Part shown: positions 27,090 to 35,001 of the stretch, piece after piece
Layout of the letters: each line of letters starts with the position of its first letter
Numbering within the stretch: the stretch's first letter is position 1
Source: Nostoc sp. S13
Lineage (GTDB): Bacteria; Cyanobacteriota; Cyanobacteriia; Cyanobacteriales; Nostocaceae
DNA length: 64,000 nucleotides
Assembly (NCBI RefSeq): GCF_029379315.1
Contig: NZ_JAQYWQ010000010.1
Coordinates: 1-64,000, forward strand
Direction of reading: 5' to 3'
Made by a program: the position numbers and the translations under genes
Notes under the pieces: model-generated
Database searches by the model: none
The model's input: only the letters and a program-made list of their open reading frames with translations
Told to the model about the DNA's origin: nothing

Positions 27090-27240
27090 GCGTCTCCCCT
27101 TGGGAGAAGGACGCAAAAAAGAGGCAGCGCGTTGCGGTGAATCCAGCGCTGTAGGCGGGTTTCCCGCCGTAGGCGACTGGTGAACCCGAAGGGGGGTTCC
27201 AAGAGTTGTAGCGACTGCCGTCACAAAGAAAGAAAGAAGT
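27090..27240. repeat. GC-rich dispersed repeat at the truncated amidase end
   Basis: Contains TCTCCCCTTGGGAGAAG, GCGGGTTTCCCGCC and CTGGTGAACCCGAAGG, the same words as at 1.5 kb and 12.2 kb. It marks the point where the amidase N-terminal half was lost. Confidence 0.6.
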
Positions 27241-27388
27241 TAAAAGGGTTTAGCGCAGCCTCACAAAGAAATGGTATCAATCTTCAAACCAGTGCTGGAT
27301 GATAAGCGATCGCTAAAGCTATTCCTAGTAATAGACTGGGAACAAGGGAGACTCTTAACGAGGCAAAAATATAAAATTAACTCTGCTT

Positions 27389-28357
27389 TTAATCCTTTGT
27401 AGAACTAATTGGTTTTTGAGCAAAGGGAATATTTTTTTTACCTTTAGGAGAAGCACCCCCAAGGCTGCGGAAATACAGTCCTCCAATAGTGAGTAAAAAT
27501 GTCACATATCCCACTGCTTGGACAAGATAGAGATTGTCTCTGTAACCAAATAAAGATTTGAGGATAATGCCAGGAAACTGTTCGTCAGGCAAAATTGTGG
27601 AAGTATTTGAAACCATTGGCCCCAAAATACAGGAGTGGACTTTAGTAAAGCGTTCGTAATAGAAACAAAGGTTTTCTGTGGCACGACTGCTAAGGGCAAG
27701 GTTAGCCACAGCGTCGTCAAAATGTTTCAAGGCTGAAACTACCAATCCAGCCACAATCAACACTAATAAAACGCCCATTACCTGGAAAAACTGGCGAATG
27801 TCAATTTTGACACCCCATTTAAATAGCAGCACCCCAATGGCAGATGCTCCTACCAAACCAGCAATAGCACCCAACGCTGGCATTAATCCCTGTTGAAAAT
27901 TAGCAGCAACGAACAGAACAGTTTCAAAGCCTTCGCGGACAACGGCAATTAAAATTAAAGTAAAAACGCCCCAACCAGCATTTGAGTTTTGTGTCAACGC
28001 TTCTGTTACCGCTCCTTCAACTGTAGCTTTCATGAATCTGGCTTGTTTAGTCATCCAGATTAGCATCCAACTGAGCATGGCGATCGCTAACACACTAAAC
28101 ACACCTTCTAGCCCTGGCTCAACTACGGAAGTGTATTGAGGATTCGCCGCTCCCAGTACTTGAATTACCCAACTGAATAGCACTCCTATTAAGGCACTGA
28201 CGACAATGCCAACGCCGACACCAGCATATACCCAAGAGTTGAGTCGGGATTGTTTAGCTTTTTTTAGCAAAGCTAGCACAATGCCAACAACAAGGGCAGC
28301 TTCCACTCCTTCTCGGAGTGTTATTACAAAAGTAGGTAGAGCAGTACTAAAATTCAT
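27389..28357 (-). CDS. FTR1-family high-affinity iron permease
   Basis: A 322-residue protein with about seven membrane helices and the two obligatory iron motifs: REGVE (residues 15-19, helix 1) and REGFE (residues 141-145, helix 4). FTR1/EfeU takes Fe(III) made by a copper oxidase or an Efe partner across the inner membrane. Extra periplasmic loops rich in Phe and Tyr occur around residue 230. It is the last gene of a minus-strand run with a ferritin-like protein, an HHH lipoprotein and a multicopper oxidase, which fits oxidase-coupled uptake as in fungi. Confidence 0.9.
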   Translation of the reverse strand: MNFSTALPTFVITLREGVEAALVVGIVLALLKKAKQSRLNSWVYAGVGVGIVVSALIGVLFSWVIQVLGAANPQYTSVVEPGLEGVFSVLAIAMLSWMLIWMTKQARFMKATVEGAVTEALTQNSNAGWGVFTLILIAVVREGFETVLFVAANFQQGLMPALGAIAGLVGASAIGVLLFKWGVKIDIRQFFQVMGVLLVLIVAGLVVSALKHFDDAVANLALSSRATENLCFYYERFTKVHSCILGPMVSNTSTILPDEQFPGIILKSLFGYRDNLYLVQAVGYVTFLLTIGGLYFRSLGGASPKGKKNIPFAQKPISSTKD

Positions 28358-28409
28358 CTTTTGTCCTTTGTCTTTTGTCTTTTGTCATTAGTCCTTAGCC
28401 AATAACTAA

Positions 28410-28502
28410 TAGACATTTGGGGAAATTAAATATGCGGTATCCAGAACCCTTGTAGAGACGCGAAATTTCGCGTCTCTACATTCTTTTTCACTTCTATGTC
28501 TA
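28410..28502 (+). mobile_element. MITE family A, copy 3
   Basis: 93 bp, ends TAGACATTTGG / ATGTCTA, with a perfect inner palindrome whose arm is GTAGAGACGCGAAA. It is nested in a longer imperfect inverted pair made of AGTCCTTAG and CTAAGGACT flanking words. Confidence 0.75.
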
Positions 28503-28532
28503 ATGACTAAGGACTAATCACTATTAGAGATG

Positions 28533-28683
28533 ATTTATAAAGTAAACCTTAAATTGTCGGGTGCGTTATAGCAACGCTTAACGCACCGAGAAACATGGTG
28601 CGTTACGGCTACTTCTCACTCTCTCGAACTCCCAAATCCTTGCATAGCCGTAACACACCCTACTTAATATTTACTTTATAAAT
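28533..28683. mobile_element. MITE-like element with TTTATAAAGTAAA ends
   Basis: 151 bp with inverted ends ATTTATAAAGTAAA / TTTACTTTATAAAT. Inside is the GTGCGTTA...TAACGCACC repeat unit and GGTGCGTTACGGC / GCCGTAACACACC pairing arms. It lies six bases after the ferritin-like gene's stop codon and may supply its transcript end. Confidence 0.75.
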
Positions 28684-28689
28684 AGCCTC

Positions 28690-29124
28690 TTAACCAAAAT
28701 CGCGTAGCATCTTTTTGAGCTCGAGATTATGCATCTCTTCTTGCCCAATCATACCGCGAGCAAATTCTTCCAGATAAATGCTGGCATTGGTGACAGTTTC
28801 GAGCAGATCTTTATACAGATCCAATGCCTTTTTTTCATGGGATAAGCTTTCTGCTAAGATATCCTTGACTTTATGCTGGTAAGTTTCTTCCATTGGGGCA
28901 ATTTTCAGTGAGGGATGCCCATCTAAACCAGTGAGAATTTCTCCCACTTGTTCGGCATGAAGTAAAGACTCACTTGCCTGTGCTTTGAAAAAAGCCACGA
29001 TTGGAATGCGATTAGGACCAGTCACCATCAAAGAATAATGTGTATAGCGCACTACCCCTGCTAGTTCAAATTCCATGATGGCGTTCAGCAGGTCAATGGT
29101 CTTTTTCTGGTCAAGTTCTTGCAT
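28690..29124 (-). CDS. Ferritin-like / bacterioferritin-type protein
   Basis: A 144-residue four-helix ferritin-like protein. Metal-site residues are visible: Glu20 in IMEFELAGVVRYTHYS, the ExxH pair in ASESLLHAEQV, a Glu in the third helix (SLSHEKKALDLY) and the last-helix EExxH in MIGQEEMHNLEL. This is a complete di-iron set. It is shorter than classical bacterioferritin (about 158) and no heme-ligand Met is evident. Role: iron storage or detoxification in the FTR1 cluster. Confidence 0.82.
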   Translation of the reverse strand: MQELDQKKTIDLLNAIMEFELAGVVRYTHYSLMVTGPNRIPIVAFFKAQASESLLHAEQVGEILTGLDGHPSLKIAPMEETYQHKVKDILAESLSHEKKALDLYKDLLETVTNASIYLEEFARGMIGQEEMHNLELKKMLRDFG

Positions 29125-29139
29125 TAGTTGTTAGTTCAA

Positions 29140-29260
29140 GTAACGAATGGAGTGTAATGAGTTAGGAGTTAGAAGTTCGGAGTTGGAAGTTCGGAGTTAG
29201 CAGATCGAGATTCTTAACTCATAACTCCTAATTCATAACTCTTAACTCCTAACTATTTCC
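29140..29260. repeat. GAGTTAGGAGTT-type short repeats
   Basis: An AT/AG-biased block in which GAGTTAGGAGTTAGAAGTT words on the left are mirrored by AACTCATAACTCCTAA words on the right. It forms an imperfect long hairpin between the HHH lipoprotein gene and the ferritin-like gene. Confidence 0.6.
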
Positions 29261-29310
29261 TCATTTTAAACTCCTTACCCTCTGCTTCCCATTAAATCAA
29301 AATGTTATCG

Positions 29311-30342
29311 TTATGCTTGAGTATTGGATTTGTCAACCACTTTTTGAGAGTTTTCCTCAATGGTTTTCACCAGCTTGGTAACTTCATTAGCAGTTTTCAC
29401 TGCTTTCGCTGGTGGGGTGGCGGCGGGCCAAACTTTTATGAGTTCAGCGAAACTAGTGTCGATCGCTTTGTGTGCTTCGGGATCTGCTTGAGCTACTTGA
29501 CTAGAAATTCCTTTGTATAATTCATTGGCGTAAACGACAAAACCACGGGAGTCTTGATACTCAATTGGCGCGGTTATTTTACCATCTGCAATCGCAGCGC
29601 CATATTCGGAGTTAGCTGAATCTAACAATTCGTTAATTACCTGGAGCACAAATCCCGGTTTTGAGCGTTCAGCTTCTGGCAAAGCTGCGATCGCTCCGTC
29701 AACTGCTTGCACTGAAGAAGTAAAATTGGTTTTAACTTTGCTATCCTTCGGATTAGATTTCACTAAATCTTGCAAACTCACCAAAGTTGTCTTAAATTCT
29801 TTGACTTTGCGCTCATTCAATTGTTCTTCTACGTCAACGTAAATCTCCTCAACTGGATGTCCAATATGAGGTTCTGCCTGTTTCGGCTGATTCTGATCCA
29901 GCAGTTCTTGTGCTACCAAAAGATGTCCTTTCATTAAGCCTAATTTAGACATATAGTCAACATCTTTGGCTTCACCCGTGAGTACCACTTCTTGAACACT
30001 AACCTGGTCTTTTATTTGGTCAAACTGCTGTTGAGTAATTACTTTTTTAGTAACTAAATCTTCTGGGCTGCCATAGGGACGATTTGCCTGGATTTTGTTC
30101 GATAAAGCCGGAACACCTAGTTTGGCTTCAAACTTATCTAGTTCTGACAATATTGCACTGTTAATGTTAATTTTTTCTTTGCCACTGTGACCACTATGAC
30201 TGTTTTCACTTACTGCCTCTGTAGCTTGAGGGCTAGTAACTGGTGCTGATGGATTTTCTGCGGTTGGTGTACTGCTACAGGAACTCAAGGTAACTATTAA
30301 GGCTGCTGCTGCTGTTAAACAGATATAACGAAGTTTTATCAT
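29311..30342 (-). CDS. HHH-domain lipoprotein with FTR1-partner-like C-terminus
   Basis: A 343-residue protein from ATG 30342, which follows GAGGAG. The signal peptide ends in a lipobox (VTLSSCSS). Residues about 55-110 form a ComEA-like helix-hairpin-helix segment (INSAILSELDKFEAKLGV, YGSPEDLVTKKVITQQQFDQ). The C-terminal half is an all-helical region with a His-containing HIGHPVEEIYVD and SEYGAAIADGKITAPIEYQD, RGFVVYANELYKGI. The latter style recalls the imelysin-like periplasmic partners of FTR1/EfeU iron systems. Position between the oxidase and ferritin-like genes supports an iron role rather than DNA uptake (inference). Confidence 0.7.
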   Translation of the reverse strand: MIKLRYICLTAAAALIVTLSSCSSTPTAENPSAPVTSPQATEAVSENSHSGHSGKEKININSAILSELDKFEAKLGVPALSNKIQANRPYGSPEDLVTKKVITQQQFDQIKDQVSVQEVVLTGEAKDVDYMSKLGLMKGHLLVAQELLDQNQPKQAEPHIGHPVEEIYVDVEEQLNERKVKEFKTTLVSLQDLVKSNPKDSKVKTNFTSSVQAVDGAIAALPEAERSKPGFVLQVINELLDSANSEYGAAIADGKITAPIEYQDSRGFVVYANELYKGISSQVAQADPEAHKAIDTSFAELIKVWPAATPPAKAVKTANEVTKLVKTIEENSQKVVDKSNTQA

Positions 30343-30513
30343 CTTTGCTCCTCGCATAACTAAAAAAGGTATTAATTGAAACATTTCAAACTATTATTAG
30401 AAAGTAGTTTGTTTGACAGATTGTCATAGATTTTACTGTCGCATATAATGAGATTCTTTATCAACTAGTTAGCTAAACTTTAATGAATTAATTACAAATT
30501 ACTAATAATATTG

Positions 30514-31539
30514 TCAGGAATGTTTAACAGGATTTTGAGAGTTGCTCTGGGCAAGTACTTCAAATTGACCCATGCAACCATTTTCTGCGATCGCATCCTG
30601 ATGGGGATGGAACATATACTTACCTGGGTAGCGAAAAGCAAATTCCAAAATGTGCCTTTCTGCTACACCCATCGTAATCACATCAGTTTTCTCGCTAGGA
30701 GTCATACTCATGCCATAGCGATAGACATCAAAGAAGTTGGCGTGGAGATGAAACGTCACTGCCGGATCGTATTCAATGATGTTGAGGACATATAGCCGAA
30801 TCAACTGATCTTTGTAAATAGGAATCGGATGATGCATGTAATGATGGGGCGAACCGTTGAAGGCATAATAATCATTATGTCCATCATCATTCACGTCATA
30901 TCCAGCCATCACTAGTACAATCTCATCAGCCGGGGGACGGGGATTAGGTGGATCGATGATAAACATTCCGTACAGCCCCTTGGCGATGTGACGGGTGACT
31001 GGTTCAATATGGCAGTGGTATAAGTGAACACCATAGGGTTCAGCATCAAATTCATAAATTGTGGCTTTGCCGTTGCTGATTGGGCGAACACCATCCATTT
31101 CCGCCGGATGAACGCCATGAAAATGCAAAGAGTGAGAATGTCCTGCTTTGTTGAGAAAAAGCACTCGGATGCGATCGCCCTGTTTTGCCCGTAGCGTTGG
31201 CCCTGGTATGCGACCGTTTAAATCCCAGATGTTGTAAGAGACAGCGCTATTGAGTTTTATTATGGAAGTACCGGCAGTTAACTGAAATTCCCGGATAGTC
31301 CGCCCATTTTCTTGCTTTACCGTCCCATAATCAAAATCCCTTAACATCTTCATCGGGTTAGTACCGTCGTCTGGTACTTCCATATCGAGTGGTGGCACTT
31401 TGACGATTGACTTACTTTGTAGATTTAGCATCTGCCAAAGTCCAGCTGCACCAATCACTCCAGCACCTGCTAGTCCCAGCTTCAATAATTCACGACGGCC
31501 CCAAGGTTTTCCGTTACCTAGAGCGAAGTTGTTGGGCAT
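30514..31539 (-). CDS. Two-domain multicopper oxidase
   Basis: 341 residues. The N-terminus has a twin-arginine-type signal (GRRELLKLGLAGAGVIGAAG). Two cupredoxin domains carry the copper ligands: HSLHFHGVHP and VHLYHCHIEP in domain 1, TFHLHANFFDVY and YMFHPHQDAIAENGCMGQF in domain 2. The small size marks a two-domain oxidase rather than the three-domain CueO type. In the context of FTR1 downstream it probably oxidises Fe(II) to Fe(III) for uptake; Cu(I) or phenol oxidation is the alternative. It is the first gene of the cluster. Confidence 0.88.
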   Translation of the reverse strand: MPNNFALGNGKPWGRRELLKLGLAGAGVIGAAGLWQMLNLQSKSIVKVPPLDMEVPDDGTNPMKMLRDFDYGTVKQENGRTIREFQLTAGTSIIKLNSAVSYNIWDLNGRIPGPTLRAKQGDRIRVLFLNKAGHSHSLHFHGVHPAEMDGVRPISNGKATIYEFDAEPYGVHLYHCHIEPVTRHIAKGLYGMFIIDPPNPRPPADEIVLVMAGYDVNDDGHNDYYAFNGSPHHYMHHPIPIYKDQLIRLYVLNIIEYDPAVTFHLHANFFDVYRYGMSMTPSEKTDVITMGVAERHILEFAFRYPGKYMFHPHQDAIAENGCMGQFEVLAQSNSQNPVKHS

Positions 31540-31949
31540 GACATTTAGTTACGGTTAGCGTCAAAAAAGAATTGCAAAAGATTTTCAATTACTTTTAAAT
31601 ATTAGAGGAATTAATAATTATTGTCAATAATTTTAATAGTGCTTGAAAACTGCTACTGAAGTTATTAGATTCAGGTCGAGCTATAATCTGTCTTGAAAAT
31701 AGGGAGTAGGTATTCCTTTTTCGTTCTTGGTTGTGGGATTTTACTGTGATTAGCTGTCTTGCAAAACTCTAGGGAATTTTCTCCTTTAAATAGTATTTTT
31801 ACTTAAATAGAAAGTATAAAGAAGTTAAGTTTTGAAGTGCTTTATTTAAAGCTAACTCCAAAGAATTCAATGTCCTCATATTTTTCTAAATGGTAATGAA
31901 CCCCATTACTCATGAAAGCAAAAAGTACTTACATAAGTTAGTAAAATGT
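31540..31949. other. Intergenic region upstream of the oxidase
   Basis: An AT-rich 410-base gap holding the promoter region of the iron cluster (minus strand) and the 3' side of the DUF1636 gene. A run of AT-rich direct words (TCAATAATTTTAATAG, GTCAATAATT) lies 60-90 bases before the oxidase ATG and could be a regulator site. I cannot assign a Fur box with confidence. Confidence 0.35.
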
Positions 31950-32351
31950 CTATTGACAGGGCGGCATCGGTGGAATCCGTGCGATCGCTCCGGCTCTGAG
32001 CAGTTCCGGGCGCTTGGCGTAGGGGAGCAAACCATCCGGTTTGGTGTGATACTGACTAGCACAGTCAAGTACGGCAGTTGCTGTGTTCTCTACACATTCA
32101 GCATCAGCAGGCAGATCGCCGAATAAGTAAGTGTGTTTGTTAACACAGACGAAAGCAATTGCACAAGCTTGGTCACAAACACCCATGCATTCAACGGGTC
32201 GAATCGAGAAATCGTCTTGCAACACCCAGTTATGATATAGGGTTTGTAATTTCTCTAGCAACAATTCACCGCCGCTTTTAGCAACATACTCTTTTGTCTA
32301 ATGACTACTTCCACAGCTAGTGCAGATGAATATAATGTGTTGATGATTCAT
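31950..32351 (-). pseudogene. DUF1636 metal-binding protein gene, in-frame TAG
   Basis: From ATG 32351 the frame reads MNHQHIIFICTSCGSSH and then TAG (32298-32300). It continues in the same frame with TKEYVAKSGGELLLEKLQTL and later RPVECMGVCDQACAIAFVCV, ending at 31950. The full 133-residue sense frame has the DUF1636 plan: an N-terminal CxxC and a central Cys cluster of the thioredoxin-like 2Fe-2S type. An intact downstream ORF of 104 codons lacks the first Cys pair. A single CAG or AAG to TAG change explains it. DUF1636 genes often neighbour cobalamin genes, which fits the CbtB-type gene upstream. Confidence 0.72.
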
Positions 32352-32641
32352 AGATGAATTGCAGGGTTCAATTTCTAATACTGTGTCTATAAAAATCCAT
32401 ATCGAACACTCAATGGTATCCGACATGGATTTTAGGCAATCAGCCTGTCTGGTCAGCCCCTTCCCTACGGGACGCTACGCGAACGGGGAATTAAAAATTA
32501 AGAATTAAAAATTAACATTCCCATAAATAAATTTATTTGCTTTGAAGTAAGGATGCCGTATTTCTCTCTACAAGAGGCAGCAGATTCGCGCTGCGCGTCT
32601 CAAAATACATTTTTCCTTCTTTTCCATAAATGAATTTAGCG

Positions 32642-32678
32642 CAAAGTCTGAGCGGAGGTTTCCTCCGCTCAGACTTTG
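32642..32678. terminator. Perfect 17-bp hairpin after the membrane-protein gene
   Basis: Arms CAAAGTCTGAGCGGAGG and its exact complement around a TTT loop, 25 bases beyond the stop codon of the 408-residue gene (minus strand). No strong T run follows on the minus strand, so it may act as an RNA-stabilising or repeat structure rather than a simple terminator. A GC-rich dispersed repeat (CCCTACGGGACGCTACGCG) lies at about 32460-32490. Confidence 0.55.
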
Positions 32679-32702
32679 TAAGAGAGGGGCTTGTATCCTT
32701 TT

Positions 32703-33929
32703 TTAATTTTTGATTTTTAATTGGAGCGAAGGGACGGTCAACCCAGTAGGCGGAGTCTGCCGTTGTCGCAGCCATAGTCCCAGCAGCAAACCAATTACCA
32801 CAACTCCAGTGAAGTAGGTCAGCGAAATCAACCGGACATGCATCGGCGGAGCGACACCTTCGACTGGAATATTCTCTGCAACTTGAAATGGCTGAAATTG
32901 CCGGGTTACGTTTGCTTGCGGCGCAACGTCGACAACAACGCTATGGGGGGCACCGTCAAAGAATTCCTGCTCCCACACCAATTTTCCGTTGCTATCTGGA
33001 GTACCTTCATAAGCAAACGCCACCCAATTATTTTCGAGTTGTGTGGTTGTTACCTTCAATACTACATCTGTCACAGGTTGGCTGGTTTTGGGATCACTGA
33101 CGCTAACCTGCAATCTGGCAGGTTGACCCACCGTTGCACTCTGATCACCCGATAGTTGCATATAAAGTCCTTGAGACTGCAATTTAGCGGGCTTACCAGA
33201 GGGCGGAAGTTCTTCTCCCATACCTGGCATCGACATATGGTGCGATTCGGCAAGTTCAGCGCTGATATTGACCCAGAGGAGTGCAGCGATCGCTACTATA
33301 ATCAATCCACTCAACAACAATCGTACCTGTTGCGGGGCAATTTCTCCCGGTTGAATCGCTTGTCTGCCCCCAATCACCCAACCTCCTAGTAGCCCAACTG
33401 CCAGCAAAATCACAACCAGGATGCCAAAGTAGCGGAACTTTAAGGAATTTTCAGGCAGCGTCAGTGTCAGCTTTTGCTGAATCGGCTGAAATGCGTTGGC
33501 AACGAGCGGAGTAACTGCTACCTGGAGTTGATACGTTCCCCGGATTGGCAGGGTTTGTTGAACCTGCAACAGACCTGTTGGTGCATTGCCCTCAATGTCC
33601 AGCAACTTTGTCCCCTCGACGATCGGAAAATCTGTTGTGAACCAGGGGTTTTTAGGAGGGGTGAACAATTGCAGGTGGATTTTGGCATCCTTTAAAGATT
33701 GCCCTTGAGCATCTACGGCTTGCAGCATCAGCTGCACTGGCGGATTGTAGTGCCCTGATCCCAAAACTGTGGTGGCTTCAGCCTCAAGGGGTTGAACCTG
33801 ATTAATCGGTGGATTCGTTGTTAGCCGCACCGATGGTTGAGGGGATTGTCCAAGTCCGATCGAAGCATACAGGATAATTCCGATCATGCAAATCGCACCG
33901 ATCAGCTTAGACCACTTAAGTAAAGTCAT
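32703..33929 (-). CDS. Unrecognised membrane protein linked to CbtB
   Basis: A 408-residue protein. An N-terminal signal or anchor (about 5-26) is followed by an extracytoplasmic beta-sandwich-like domain (about 50-160; ILLQAVDAQGQSLKDAK-type strands). Two membrane helices come next (about 168-190 and 203-222), then a second extracytoplasmic domain (about 225-360) beginning with the Met/His-rich ESHHMSMPGMGEELP and a final membrane helix (about 370-392). The second domain resembles YtkA/FixH-like sandwich domains. The Met/His patch could bind copper or cobalt. It lies directly downstream of the CbtB-type gene, in the place where cbtA would be expected, but it is not CbtA by topology. Confidence 0.6.
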   Translation of the reverse strand: MTLLKWSKLIGAICMIGIILYASIGLGQSPQPSVRLTTNPPINQVQPLEAEATTVLGSGHYNPPVQLMLQAVDAQGQSLKDAKIHLQLFTPPKNPWFTTDFPIVEGTKLLDIEGNAPTGLLQVQQTLPIRGTYQLQVAVTPLVANAFQPIQQKLTLTLPENSLKFRYFGILVVILLAVGLLGGWVIGGRQAIQPGEIAPQQVRLLLSGLIIVAIAALLWVNISAELAESHHMSMPGMGEELPPSGKPAKLQSQGLYMQLSGDQSATVGQPARLQVSVSDPKTSQPVTDVVLKVTTTQLENNWVAFAYEGTPDSNGKLVWEQEFFDGAPHSVVVDVAPQANVTRQFQPFQVAENIPVEGVAPPMHVRLISLTYFTGVVVIGLLLGLWLRQRQTPPTGLTVPSLQLKIKN

Positions 33930-33967
33930 TTGATTTCTTTGCTCCTGCTAATCATTGACTCAATCAA

Positions 33968-34159
33968 CTAATGGCAACTCACCATCAGTGTGTGGTGACG
34001 CAGAGTATGAGTCGTGTCATGGATAGCGGGGTATGTAGTGAAATAAATTGTCCACAGAGTCAAAGAACACAGTGCGACATAGAGCGCTGATTGTACAGGC
34101 ACTGATAGTACGCGACCGGCGACTTGTTGCTGAATCGAACTAGAAGATTGAACTGTCAT
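33968..34159 (-). CDS. CbtB-type small membrane protein
   Basis: 63 residues: a polar N-terminus, one membrane helix (about 20-42) and a His-rich C-terminus with the family ending (AIHDTTHTLRHHTLMVSCH). CbtB is the small subunit of a predicted cobalt transporter found under B12 control. The ATG follows an ACGAGGTAC site. The candidate cobalamin riboswitch is immediately upstream; the membrane-protein gene begins 38 bases downstream. Confidence 0.8.
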   Translation of the reverse strand: MTVQSSSSIQQQVAGRVLSVPVQSALYVALCSLTLWTIYFTTYPAIHDTTHTLRHHTLMVSCH

Positions 34160-34197
34160 TTTGTACCTCGTAGATAAAACGATATTAATGATTGATT

Positions 34198-34330
34198 CGG
34201 CAGGTATTCTGACTTCTACAGGGAGCAGTCAGCAGGAAATCACTGAAAACAGATGAATAAGACTCTGTATGAGCCGTACTAGCGTACTGAGCCAGCTATT
34301 TTGTTTTCATTCATGAAGATTACCTATATT
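34198..34330 (-). promoter_or_regulatory. Candidate cobalamin riboswitch
   Basis: On the minus strand the leader of the CbtB-type gene ends with GAAGTCAGAATACCTGCC, which fits the B12-box consensus. Its TACCT can pair with AGGTA at the 5' side (34321-34325), closing a stem of about 130 nt. Between them lie a GAAAACAAAA stretch and several complementary arms. The inner CCGGTG-type elements are not canonical, so it is either a short variant or a decayed one. Placement before cbtB is where such switches are known. Confidence 0.5.
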
Positions 34331-35001
34331 AACACTGACGTAAGGTTTAGTAAAACCTATCTAAATGACAGAGGCATTACAATCTTATGTCCTAAGTGTG
34401 AGTAGTCGTGTCGCTTGCTACTCACGGACGGTGGGAGAGTTACCCTTACCTTTTTGGCTAATTTATTAACACCACCAGCAAGCGTAAATTAGTAATAAGC
34501 TGTCGCGCATTTAATTTGCACAACTAGGGCGGGCAAGATGCCTACCCCACAAGAGATTCATTTTTTTGAGGATGCAAATTAAAAGATTTTTAGCTGATCA
34601 GAGCTTTACTAAGATTCCCGCTAATCCAAAGATGTGCATTTATAACAGGACTATAGGACTCCTATTTGATTTTTGAACAAATTAAGTACTAATCGAAAAG
34701 GCTTATTCCCTACTCCCCACTCCCTATTCCCTACTCCCAGCCCACGCAAGTCAGTTCAATAATCAAAGCGGATTACTATAGCCCTTTCAAGGTGGGTAAA
34801 ATTTTTGGATAATAATTCCTCTTTTCTCTGTGTTATCTGCGCCCCTGTGGTTCAATAAATAACTTTTAAACCGCAGAGGCACGGAGAAACCAGACAGGAA
34901 AGCAGAGATTTTATCAGTGACCTTGAAAGGGCTAGTCCTAGCTAGTTATTATTTCCAAGATCATACATAGAATTAAGATTTACTGAGAAATTAACAAAGT
35001 A
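34331..35001. other. Gene-free region with one MITE
   Basis: 670 bases upstream of cofH, without a protein-coding signal. It contains TCCCTACTCCCCACTCCC-type short direct repeats (about 34700-34740) and the 156-bp MITE at 34779-34934. Confidence 0.45.
34779..34934. mobile_element. MITE family C (TAGCCCTTTCAAGGT ends)
   Basis: 156 bp with perfect 15-bp inverted ends TAGCCCTTTCAAGGT / ACCTTGAAAGGGCTA. A second, one-ended copy starts at 36148 just after cofH. Confidence 0.85.

Larger units (their letters stand above)
25132..27090 (-). pseudogene. Amidase (GatA/AtzF-like) gene, multiply interrupted
   Basis: Three collinear pieces of one amidase are present. (1) About 27090-26811: YSPNFGYADVEPEVAAL, FQTLWQAGAAKLLRGFSPEQ, ITLAEYLSA. 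(2) About 25605-25529: AREALGRQMQRFHENYDLLI, TPTLP. (3) 25400-25132: [32 protein letters not shown] and the end. Piece 1 and 2 are separated by an IS701-type element, 2 and 3 by a 128-bp MITE. The MITE junction rejoins perfectly in frame when one TA is kept. The N-terminal half with the Ser-cisSer-Lys catalytic core is missing, replaced by a GC-rich repeat at 27090. Non-functional. Confidence 0.85.

Noticed and set aside
29311-30342. Competence protein ComEA
   Set aside because: Only the HHH stretch fits; the protein is far longer than ComEA and sits in an iron cluster.
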